Source of the DNA: an uncultured Oscillibacter sp.
Lineage (GTDB): Bacteria; Bacillota; Clostridia; Oscillospirales; Oscillospiraceae
DNA: 7,160 nt
Assembly (NCBI GenBank): GCA_905236835.1
Contig: CAJOQY010000218.1
Coordinates: 1-7,160, forward strand
Reading direction: 5' to 3'
The position numbers were made by a program, and so were the translations under genes. This document shows, piece by piece, positions 1-6,169 of this stretch (position 1 is the stretch's first letter; each line of letters begins with the position of its first letter). Below the pieces are notes generated by a model. It saw only the letters and a program-made list of their open reading frames with translations, did no database searches and had not been told where the DNA came from.

Positions 1-734
1 CCAATCAGAAGTTTATCCTCTTCGATGAGGCGTATGATTTCGAGGCGAACGGAAACCCGGATAATTTGTATAATATTTTATTCAAACAAAATGAGGTTTC
101 GTATCTGGTCGGCGCGGAAGCGGCCATGATGTCACAGACCGGCGCGATCTGCTTCTTGGGCGGTATGTCCGGCAAAGTGATTAACGATTTTCTTGTCGGC
201 TATATTCAGGGCGCCAAAGACGCCAATGAAAATATCAAAGTCGCCGTCAGCATGGTGGGCAATTATGAGGACTCCGCCAAGGGCAAAGATTTATCCCTTG
301 CCATGTTCAACGCCGGGGCGGATTGCGGATTTAACGTGGCCGGTTCCGCCGGTATGGGTCTTTTAGAGGCCGCGAAAGAAACCGGCAAACGCGCGTTTGG
401 CGTCGATTCGGATCAGGCCGCGTTGTTGCCGGATTACGCGGCGTATATCCCCACATCCGCGCTCAAAAACGTTGGAAGCGCTTTGCGAATCGCGCTGAAA
501 CAGGATATGGAAGGCAGTCTGCCCTACGGTGAACAGGCCTATTTCGGATTCGCCGAGAACGGCGTCAGCCTTGTCAAAGACGCCCATTATGAGGAAATGG
601 TCCCCGAGGACATCCGCGCGGCGGTGGACGATCTGGAAGCCCGCATTTCCGCCGGTGATATTCAGGTTTACAGCTCTTCCACAATGACGACGGAAGAAAT
701 TGACGCCCTGAAAGAATCCGTCGCCCTGAAATAA
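1..734 (+). CDS. BMP/PnrA-family nucleoside-binding lipoprotein of an ABC importer (5' end missing)
   Basis: This is the extracytoplasmic substrate-binding subunit of the ABC importer encoded just downstream. The reading frame is open from base 3 to a tandem stop (TAA TAA, 732-737), giving 243 visible residues. Family members have roughly 350 residues, so the signal peptide, lipobox and first part of lobe 1 lie left of the window. Visible family motifs are FKQNEVSYLVGAEAA (near residues 27-41), FLGGMSG, a VGNYEDSAKGKDL stretch, the FNVAGSAGMGLLEAAKE block and GVDSDQ with Asp135. A Lys155 follows in TSALKNV. In PnrA-type proteins an Asp and a Lys about 20 residues apart here are known to contact the ribose, which supports nucleoside binding. 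An in-frame TTG at 66 is not a start, because conserved family sequence continues upstream of it. The B. subtilis counterpart is NupN. The binding partner is inferred from neighbours: purine nucleosides are likely given deoD, but the exact substrate cannot be read. Family call is firm. Confidence 0.93.
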   Translation, partial: NQKFILFDEAYDFEANGNPDNLYNILFKQNEVSYLVGAEAAMMSQTGAICFLGGMSGKVINDFLVGYIQGAKDANENIKVAVSMVGNYEDSAKGKDLSLAMFNAGADCGFNVAGSAGMGLLEAAKETGKRAFGVDSDQAALLPDYAAYIPTSALKNVGSALRIALKQDMEGSLPYGEQAYFGFAENGVSLVKDAHYEEMVPEDIRAAVDDLEARISAGDIQVYSSSTMTTEEIDALKESVALK

Positions 735-827
735 TAAAATATAAATTTAAATTTATATAAAAAATTATATAAAAATAAAAGCGTCCGCGCGTTTCCGCGC
801 TGGCCGCCGGAGGGAGGAGGAATTTGA
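735..827 (+). other. A/T-only spacer and small GC hairpin between binding protein and ATPase genes
   Basis: From 729 to 780 there are 52 consecutive A or T bases, followed by a short GC-rich segment and the ribosome binding site of the next gene. A small hairpin, GCGCG-TTTC-CGCGC, lies at 787-800 with no T-run after it on the plus strand, so it does not look like a plus-strand terminator. I see no convincing -35/-10 pair. A plausible role is an mRNA processing or stability boundary letting the binding protein be made in excess over the membrane subunits, which is common for ABC importers. This is inference only. Confidence 0.4.
811..820 (+). promoter_or_regulatory. Strong ribosome binding site for the ABC ATPase gene
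   Basis: The sequence AGGGAGGAGG ends 7 bases before the ATG at 828. It fixes that ATG as the start and is the most extended Shine-Dalgarno match in the window. Confidence 0.85.
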
Positions 828-2384
828 ATGCCTGATGAACAGTATGTATTGCAAATGCAAAATATCATGAAAATCTACGGGAACGGGGTTGTCGCTAATG
901 AGGATGTCAGCCTGAACCTGAAAAAGGGAGAGATTCATTCCCTGCTCGGGGAAAACGGCGCGGGCAAAAGCACCCTGATGAAGGTCTTATTCGGCATTGA
1001 GTCCCCGGATTCCGGAAAGATTATTCTGAACGGGCAGGAAACGACGATCAAATCCCCCATGGACGCCATCAGCAAGGGGATCGGCATGGTACATCAGCAT
1101 TTTATGCTGGTCCCGTCTTTGACGGTGGCGGAAAATATCATTCTTGGCGTGGAACCTCGGAAGGGACTTTTTATTGACATGAAAAAGGCCGTGGACGAGG
1201 CGCGCCGTATCGCCGAACAGTATAATTTTGATATTGACGTTACGGCGAAAGTGGAGGAAATTCCTGTCGGCGTCAAGCAGAAAGTGGAGATATTAAAAGC
1301 GCTCTATCGCGGCGCGGATATTTTGATTCTCGACGAGCCGACGGCGGTCTTGACGCCGCAGGAAACGGACGAGTTGTTTGTCCAGCTGGAAAAGCTCCGT
1401 GAGGACGGGCATACGATTATATTTATTTCGCATAAGCTGGACGAAATCAAACGTATCTGCAACCGCGCGACGATCATGCGCAACGGAAAAAGCATGGGAA
1501 CTTATGAAGTTTCCGAAATCAGCACGGATGATATGTCTAAATTAATGGTCGGGCGCGAAGTGGTTCTGACATTTGAGAAAAAACCGCCGGTCTTGAAAGA
1601 TATTGTCATGAGCGTTCGTGATTTGACCGTGCGTAACGCGCAGGGCGTCTTGAAAGTCGATCATCTTTCGTTTGATTTAAAAGGCGGGGAGATTCTCGGC
1701 GTGGCCGGCGTGGAAGGCAACGGACAATCGGAATTGATCAACGCCATCACGGCTATTAATAAATCTTACGGCGGGGATATTTTTATCAAAGGCGAAAATA
1801 TTCAGAAAGATTCTATCAAAGGCGTCCGCGACAGAAAACTGGGCCACATCCCGGAGGATCGCATGATCAGCGGCTGCGCGGGAAATCTGACGATCCGGGA
1901 AAATATGTTCTCGAATCAATATAATGATCTGGCCTATTCCGGAAAAGTGCTGTTAAAAACAAAAGTTCTGGAAACGCGCGCTTCTGAACTCGTGAAAGAA
2001 TATCTTGTCAAGTGCAAAAATCCGGAACAAAACGTCGGAATGCTCTCCGGCGGCAATATTCAAAAAGTCATTGTCGCGCGGGAATTTTCCACCCAGCCGG
2101 ATATTATTATCGCGAACCAGCCGACAAGAGGCATTGATGTCGGCGCGGCGGAATTTATCCGGCGCCGGCTTCTGGAATACCGTGACGCGGGCTGCGCGAT
2201 TATCCTGATTTCCGCGGATTTGAACGAGATTTTCTCTTTAAGCGACCGTTTGGCCGTGATGTACAAGGGCAAATTCTCCGGCGTATTCACGGACGTGGAG
2301 AGCGTGACGGAAGAACAGCTTGGACAGTATATGCTGGGTCTGCGGCATGATGACGAACTGCGAGGTGCGATCTATGAACGCTGA
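828..2384 (+). CDS. Nucleoside ABC transporter ATP-binding protein (two fused NBDs, NupO/YufO type)
   Basis: This is the cytoplasmic ATPase that powers the nucleoside importer. Its 518 residues hold two ABC domains, the usual architecture for sugar and nucleoside importers that pair with BPD_transp_2 permeases. Domain 1 (about 6-245) has an intact Walker A (GENGAGKS, 41-48), a Q-loop in MVHQHFMLVPSLTVAEN, a weak signature (VGVKQ), Walker B LILDEPTA (166-173) and a switch histidine in FISHKLDE. Domain 2 (about 265-510) has a degenerate Walker A without the lysine (GVEGNGQS, 294-301), a classic signature LSGGNIQK (406-413) and Walker B ending NQPTRGID from residue 430, with Gln in place of the catalytic Glu. 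The complementary defects are typical of this family, where one composite ATP site hydrolyses, and are not damage. The start is set by a strong ribosome binding site 7 bases upstream. Its last 11 bases overlap the next gene. Confidence 0.96.
   Translation: MPDEQYVLQMQNIMKIYGNGVVANEDVSLNLKKGEIHSLLGENGAGKSTLMKVLFGIESPDSGKIILNGQETTIKSPMDAISKGIGMVHQHFMLVPSLTVAENIILGVEPRKGLFIDMKKAVDEARRIAEQYNFDIDVTAKVEEIPVGVKQKVEILKALYRGADILILDEPTAVLTPQETDELFVQLEKLREDGHTIIFISHKLDEIKRICNRATIMRNGKSMGTYEVSEISTDDMSKLMVGREVVLTFEKKPPVLKDIVMSVRDLTVRNAQGVLKVDHLSFDLKGGEILGVAGVEGNGQSELINAITAINKSYGGDIFIKGENIQKDSIKGVRDRKLGHIPEDRMISGCAGNLTIRENMFSNQYNDLAYSGKVLLKTKVLETRASELVKEYLVKCKNPEQNVGMLSGGNIQKVIVAREFSTQPDIIIANQPTRGIDVGAAEFIRRRLLEYRDAGCAIILISADLNEIFSLSDRLAVMYKGKFSGVFTDVESVTEEQLGQYMLGLRHDDELRGAIYER
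2362..2367 (+). promoter_or_regulatory. Ribosome binding site that decides the permease 1 start
   Basis: GAGGTG lies inside the end of the ATPase gene, 6 bases before the ATG at 2374. It makes that ATG the start rather than the in-frame TTG at 2320, and implies translational coupling to the ATPase. Confidence 0.75.
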
Positions 2385-3441
2385 AAAAAGATTTGAGATT
2401 TTCCGCCTGTTCTTCTCGATTTTGATCGCGCTTCTGGTGTCGTTCGCGCTGATCTTTCTCGTAAGCAAACAGCCGGTTGACGCGATAGTGGCCCTTGTGA
2501 CGGGGCCGTTCAAGAGCGCGCGCAATCTGGCCAATGTGATAGAAGCCATGATTCCGCTGATTTTCACCGGCACGGGCGTTTGTATCATGTTCTCGGCCAA
2601 TCAAATCAATCTGGCGTCGGAGGGGGCGTTTCATCTGGGCGGACTGGTCGCCTCGGCGTTCGCGCTGTCGCTCGGACTGCCCGCCGGTCTCAGCCCGATT
2701 GTGTGTCTGGCGCTGGCCGCGCTTGCCGGAGGATTGTTCACCGCGCTCCCGGCGATTTTAAAAATCAAAACCGGCGCTTCCGAAATGGTCGCGTCGCTGA
2801 TGATTAATTATCTCTCTCTGTGGTTCTGTACGTTTATTTTAATGCACTTTATATTAGATCCGGCGGCGGGCGCGGCGTCTTACGCGCTGCCCAAGGCGTC
2901 CAAACTCCCGACGCTGTTTTCCGGGACGCGGATTCATTTCGGATTAATCATCGCGCTTCTCGTGGCGGTTCTGGGCTATATATTTTTATATCGCACGAAA
3001 ATCGGCTATGAACTCCGGATCGCCGGCTCGAACAAGCAATTCGCGGAATATTCCGGCATTGATATTGTCAAAGTAATTTTAATTTCTCAATTGGTCGGCG
3101 GCGCGGTCGCCGGACTCGGCGGCGGCGTGGAAATGCTCAGCCCGATTTACAGCAGATTCACATGGACTTCCCTTTTGGGCTACGGATGGGACGCGATTGT
3201 AATCTGTACGCTGGCGAAACAGAATCCGATCAAAACGCCTCTGGCCGCGCTGTTTCTGGCGTATTTGAGAACCGGCGCTTCGATCATGGCCCGGACAACG
3301 GATGTCACTCTCGAAGTCGTTCAAATCACGCAGGGCGTTATCATTTTGCTTGCCGTCGCCGAACAGTTCCTGAGCAAAACGAAACACCGGATCATCGCGC
3401 GGGAGGCGAAAGCGGCCTTAAAGAAAGAGGAGGTTGCCTGA
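2374..3441 (+). CDS. Nucleoside ABC transporter permease 1 (BPD_transp_2, NupP/YufP type)
   Basis: This is one of the two membrane subunits forming the channel of the nucleoside importer. The protein has 355 residues and is strongly hydrophobic. A first helix spans about residues 9-30, then a long loop leads to a conserved block (VIEAMIPLIFTGTGVCIMFSA) and then NLASEGAFHLGG, matching the family's start-of-core motif. The KIKTGASEMVASLMIN stretch (130-145) corresponds to the cytoplasmic region that meets the ATPase in this family. A glycine-rich helix (GGAVAGLGGGVE) and GYGWDAIVICTLAKQNPIKTPLAA follow, and the C-terminus is a charged cytoplasmic tail (KAALKKEEVA). I judge about 8-10 membrane segments by eye. 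The ATG at 2374 is preferred because GAGGTG lies 6 bases upstream. An alternative TTG at 2320 would add 18 residues that do not look like the family. It overlaps the ATPase gene by 11 bases and ends one base before the next start. Confidence 0.94.
   Translation: MNAEKRFEIFRLFFSILIALLVSFALIFLVSKQPVDAIVALVTGPFKSARNLANVIEAMIPLIFTGTGVCIMFSANQINLASEGAFHLGGLVASAFALSLGLPAGLSPIVCLALAALAGGLFTALPAILKIKTGASEMVASLMINYLSLWFCTFILMHFILDPAAGAASYALPKASKLPTLFSGTRIHFGLIIALLVAVLGYIFLYRTKIGYELRIAGSNKQFAEYSGIDIVKVILISQLVGGAVAGLGGGVEMLSPIYSRFTWTSLLGYGWDAIVICTLAKQNPIKTPLAALFLAYLRTGASIMARTTDVTLEVVQITQGVIILLAVAEQFLSKTKHRIIAREAKAALKKEEVA
3427..3433 (+). promoter_or_regulatory. Ribosome binding site that decides the permease 2 start
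   Basis: GAGGAGG sits in the last codons of permease 1, 9 bases before the ATG at 3443. It directly abuts an in-frame TTG at 3434, leaving no spacing, so the TTG cannot be the start that uses this site. Confidence 0.8.
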
Positions 3442-3442
3442 T

Positions 3443-4315
3443 ATGTTCCGTCTGTTCTTTTCGCCGGATTTTGTCATTGCCATTCTGCGCGCGACGACGC
3501 CGATTTTATTCGCGACGCTCGCGGCGGGCGTGGCCGCCAAGGCCGGCATATGCAATATGGCGCTGGAGGGAATCATGCTGTTCAGCGCGCTGTTCGGCGT
3601 CATTTTCAGCCATATCACGGGAAGCTGGATCGCCGCTTTGTTATTAACTTGTATCTGCGGCGGCGTGATCGGCCTGATTCTCGCGTTTTTCATCCTGAAT
3701 CTCAAAACGGATGAGATCCTCGCGGCTATCGCGATCAACCTGACGGCCACCGGCGGAACGGTTTTATTATTACTCGCTTTCTCCGGCGATCGCGGGTCAT
3801 CCACGTTCTCCACCGTCTCCGCTCCCGCCGTCGGCGGCGTGAATATCATGACGATTCTTTCTTTGATAATGGTCGCCGTCATGCACTTGTTTTTATATAA
3901 AACGCCGCTCGGACTGCGGATCCGATCCGTCGGCGAGAATAAAAACGCGGCGGAATCCGTCGGCGTCAAGTCGATTAAGATTCAATATATCGCGCTGATT
4001 ATCAGCGGCGTATTGTGCGCCTGCGGCGGCTATTTCCTGTCGGGCGGCTATATGAATTCTTTTACAAGAAATATGCAGTCCGGGCGCGGCTTTATCGCGC
4101 TGGCCGCGAGTGAAATGGGGGCCAATACGCCGATTGGCGGCTTTCTTGTGGCGTTATTGTTCGGCGTCGCGCAGGCTATCGGGAATCAGCTGCAATTGAC
4201 CAATATCCCGGTGGAATTGATTCAAATGATCCCTTACGCGACAACGCTGATCGGACTTGCCGTATTTAGTTATATCGTCCGGAAGAAGAAAGAAAATCTC
4301 GCCAAAGGGGCGTAA
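3443..4315 (+). CDS. Nucleoside ABC transporter permease 2 (BPD_transp_2, NupQ/YufQ type)
   Basis: This is the second membrane subunit, which pairs with permease 1 around the substrate path. It has 290 residues, shorter than permease 1 because it lacks the N-terminal helix and loop, as is usual for this pair. Family motifs visible are LRATTPILFATLAAGVAAKAG leading into GICNMALEGIMLFSALFG (35-52), LKTDEILAAIAINL (the ATPase-facing region), GLRIRSVGENKNAAESVGV and GRGFIALAA (214-222). The C-terminus is basic (VRKKKENLAKGA) and should be cytoplasmic. The start ATG at 3443 lies one base after the permease 1 stop and is served by GAGGAGG at 3427. The gene ends in a double stop (TAA TAG, 4313-4318), and an A/T-rich stretch and large hairpin follow. 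It is therefore probably the last gene of the transporter operon, although read-through into the mutase gene cannot be excluded. Confidence 0.94.
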   Translation: MFRLFFSPDFVIAILRATTPILFATLAAGVAAKAGICNMALEGIMLFSALFGVIFSHITGSWIAALLLTCICGGVIGLILAFFILNLKTDEILAAIAINLTATGGTVLLLLAFSGDRGSSTFSTVSAPAVGGVNIMTILSLIMVAVMHLFLYKTPLGLRIRSVGENKNAAESVGVKSIKIQYIALIISGVLCACGGYFLSGGYMNSFTRNMQSGRGFIALAASEMGANTPIGGFLVALLFGVAQAIGNQLQLTNIPVELIQMIPYATTLIGLAVFSYIVRKKKENLAKGA

Positions 4316-4344
4316 TAGATAATATTTTATTAAAAAATTACGCG

Positions 4345-4376
4345 CGTGACAGGGGGAAAAGATTCCCCCTGTCACG
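4345..4376 (+). terminator. 14-bp perfect hairpin after the transporter operon (possible terminator or leader structure)
   Basis: The arms at 4345-4358 and 4363-4376 pair perfectly over 14 bp around the loop AAGA, with a G5/C5 core. The plus strand has no T-run after it (GAAAATC follows), so it is not a canonical intrinsic terminator in the direction of the genes. On the minus strand a T6 run begins about 8 bases beyond the stem, but no minus-strand gene is visible here. It may end the transporter message by an atypical route, protect its 3' end, or be part of the mutase leader. The structure is certain as sequence; its role is not. Confidence 0.55.
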
Positions 4377-4382
4377 AAAATC

Positions 4383-4388
4383 AGGGGG
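4383..4388 (+). promoter_or_regulatory. Unusual G-run ribosome binding site for the mutase gene
   Basis: AGGGGG lies 10 bases before the ATG at 4399. It is AGGAGG with one A changed to G, which can still pair with the 16S tail through a G-U wobble. The same CAGGGGG string occurs in the left arm of the hairpin just upstream, so the hairpin's right arm is complementary to this site. Confidence 0.6.
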
Positions 4389-4398
4389 CGGAAAAATC

Positions 4399-6093
4399 AT
4401 GGATCAGTCACGGGAAATTTATAATTTATGGCTGGAAAAGCTGGACAAGAACAATCCGCTTTACGCGGAATTGGTTGAGATTAAAAATAACGACGCGGAA
4501 ATTACGGACCGTTTTTATCGTGAGATTGAGTTCGGCACGGCGGGACTGCGCGGAATCTGCGGCGCGGGTACGAACCGGATGAATGATTTGACAGTCGGAC
4601 GCGCCACGCGGGGAATCGCGAATTATATATTAAAATCCGGACAGGATCCGAAAAAAGGCGTCGTGATTGCCTATGACTGCCGGTATCACTCGAAAGAGTT
4701 TTCCGAGATGGCCGCCGAGATTTTCGCCGGGAACGGCATCCGGGCGTATTTGTTCCCGTCCCTGCGTCCCACGCCGGAGCTTTCATATGCGATCCGGAAA
4801 CTTGGCGCGGCGTCCGGCGTCAATATGACGGCAAGCCATAACCCGAAAGAATATAACGGCTATAAAGTTTATTGGAACGACGGCGCGCAGATTTCCGGCG
4901 AGGTATCGGACGGGATTTTGTCGGAAATTCAAAAGCTGGATTTATTTGACGCTTTTCCGCGAATTTCAATCCCGGACGCCGTACAGCGGGGATTGATCGT
5001 CATGCTCGGCGATGAGATGGACCGGGATTATTTAAATTATATCTTGTCTTTGTCGCAGCGCCCGGATTCGGAATTGGATTTGAACACGCCGATTGTATAT
5101 ACGCCGCTCAACGGCGCGGGAAGCGTCCCCATGATGGAAATGGCGAAAGCGCGGGTCTTCCGGAATTTTATGATCGTACCCGAACAGAAAGACCCGGATC
5201 CGGATTTCAAATCCGTACCGTTTCCCAATCCGGAAAATCCGAAAGCGTTTGAAATCGCCGAGAAAATCGGAAAAGATGTCGGCGCGGAGGTTTTGATCGC
5301 CACGGACCCGGATTCGGATCGGATGGCGATTGAGGTTTCGGACGGCAAAGGCGGCTATATCGCGTTAAATGGCAATCAAACCGGCGGATTATTAATCGCG
5401 TATCTCGCGGAAAGCCGGAAGGCGCGCGGGACGCTCCCGGACAAAGCGGCTATGATCAAATCTATCGTGACCGGCGATTTCGGGAAGGCGATTTGTGAGG
5501 ATTACGGCATTCAGGTATATGAATCCCTGACGGGATTTAAAAATATCTGCGGGAGAATCCCGGAGATCCAGTCAAAAGGCTATGAATATTTCTTCGGATA
5601 CGAGGAAAGTATTGGTTGCGCGCCCGGAGAGGAAGTGCGGGACAAAGACGGCATTTCCGCCGGAATGCTGGTGTCTGAAATGGCGGCGTATTATCGCGCG
5701 CGGGGACTCAGCCTGACGGATGTTCTGGACCGGCTTTATCAGAAATACGGATATTATTCGGAAGATCAGATTTCGATTGTCTTACAGGGCAAGGCGGGAC
5801 AGGAACGGATCAGCCGTATCATGGACGCTTTGCGCAATCGGGAGATCCAATCATTCGGCGGCTTCACAATCGCCGAAAAGATTGATTATATCAACGGATG
5901 GCGGGATATTCCCCCGCAGAACGCGTTAAAATATACCATGACGGACGGAAGCTGGTTCGCCGCGCGTCCGTCCGGGACGGAGCCGAAAATTAAATTTTAT
6001 TATTACGCTGTCGATCAGGATCAGACAATCTCGCGCCGCCGCGTCCGGGAGATGGCGTCCGCCGTGAATGATTTGATTGCTAAAATTGATTGA
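4399..6093 (+). CDS. Phosphohexomutase-superfamily enzyme (PgcA/PGM2 type); candidate phosphopentomutase
   Basis: This cytoplasmic enzyme moves a phosphate between C1 and C6 of a hexose, or C1 and C5 of a pentose, via a phosphoserine. All four domain signatures are intact in its 564 residues. They are FGTAGLRG (45-52), the catalytic serine loop TASHNP with Ser146, the metal-binding DPDSDR (303-308), the sugar-binding GYEESIG (400-406) and the phosphate-binding RPSGTEPK (523-530). The length and the GYEESIG-to-RDKDGISA region match the B. subtilis PgcA and eukaryotic PGM2 branch rather than the shorter PMM/GlmM branch. Human PGM2 acts as a phosphopentomutase, and PgcA as an alpha-phosphoglucomutase. 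The gene lies between a nucleoside importer and deoD with no DeoB-type phosphopentomutase in view, which favours pentose phosphate turnover. Glucose-1-phosphate metabolism remains a full alternative, since the motifs do not settle substrate. The ATG at 4399 has a G-rich ribosome binding site and a hairpin upstream. Confidence 0.93.
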   Translation: MDQSREIYNLWLEKLDKNNPLYAELVEIKNNDAEITDRFYREIEFGTAGLRGICGAGTNRMNDLTVGRATRGIANYILKSGQDPKKGVVIAYDCRYHSKEFSEMAAEIFAGNGIRAYLFPSLRPTPELSYAIRKLGAASGVNMTASHNPKEYNGYKVYWNDGAQISGEVSDGILSEIQKLDLFDAFPRISIPDAVQRGLIVMLGDEMDRDYLNYILSLSQRPDSELDLNTPIVYTPLNGAGSVPMMEMAKARVFRNFMIVPEQKDPDPDFKSVPFPNPENPKAFEIAEKIGKDVGAEVLIATDPDSDRMAIEVSDGKGGYIALNGNQTGGLLIAYLAESRKARGTLPDKAAMIKSIVTGDFGKAICEDYGIQVYESLTGFKNICGRIPEIQSKGYEYFFGYEESIGCAPGEEVRDKDGISAGMLVSEMAAYYRARGLSLTDVLDRLYQKYGYYSEDQISIVLQGKAGQERISRIMDALRNREIQSFGGFTIAEKIDYINGWRDIPPQNALKYTMTDGSWFAARPSGTEPKIKFYYYAVDQDQTISRRRVREMASAVNDLIAKID

Positions 6094-6169
6094 AATTATA
6101 AAATAAATTTATTGTAATTTTATAATAAATTTATAATAAATATATAAAATTTATAAGGGGGCATGATTT
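6094..6169 (+). promoter_or_regulatory. A/T-rich spacer upstream of deoD with duplicated TATAAT element (possible promoter)
   Basis: Between 6093 and 6156 all bases but one (G6114) are A or T. An 11-base unit, TTATAATAAAT, is repeated directly at 6120-6130 and 6131-6141, so there are two perfect TATAAT hexamers at 6121 and 6132. The only -35-like string I find is TTGTAA at 6112, 14 bases from the second hexamer, which is shorter than the usual 16-18. In such A/T-rich DNA TATAAT arises easily, so a deoD promoter is possible but unproven. There is no terminator hairpin between the mutase gene and deoD. Confidence 0.35.
6156..6161 (+). promoter_or_regulatory. G-run ribosome binding site for deoD
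   Basis: AGGGGG lies 8 bases before the ATG at 6170. It is the same non-standard form used by the mutase gene. Another ATG at 6163 is out of frame and only one base from the G-run, so 6170 is the start. Confidence 0.7.

Noticed and set aside
66..68. TTG as start of the binding protein gene
   Set aside because: Conserved family sequence (KFILFDEAYDF) continues in frame upstream to the window edge, so the gene is truncated rather than starting here.
735..800. Minus-strand terminator formed by the small hairpin plus the T-rich complement
   Set aside because: There is no minus-strand gene to its right that would need it, and the stem is only 5 bp.
1707..2140. Missing Walker A lysine and Walker B glutamate in the second ATPase domain
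   Set aside because: This degeneracy is normal for tandem sugar/nucleoside-type ABC ATPases and is not a sign of a broken gene.
2320..2373. Longer N-terminus for permease 1 from a TTG
   Set aside because: The 18 extra residues have no family resemblance, and a good ribosome binding site lies 6 bases before the ATG at 2374.
2238..2634. Two overlapping minus-strand open frames of 115-120 codons
   Set aside because: They lie opposite the ATPase end and permease 1 start, and the predicted proteins show no family features.
3434..3442. TTG start for permease 2
   Set aside because: It abuts the ribosome binding site with no spacing; the ATG at 3443 has 9 bases of spacing.
3418..3969. Long minus-strand open frame (183 codons) across the permease 1/permease 2 boundary
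   Set aside because: It lies opposite permease genes with clear family motifs, has no recognisable domain, and is explained by the composition of the opposite strand.
4316..4398. Purine riboswitch or other known riboswitch in the mutase leader
   Set aside because: The spacer is only 83 bases and shows one simple hairpin, not the three-way junction of a purine aptamer.
5201..5215. Palindrome CGGATTT-C-AAATCCG inside the mutase gene
   Set aside because: It is short, lies within conserved coding sequence, and nothing suggests a regulatory role.
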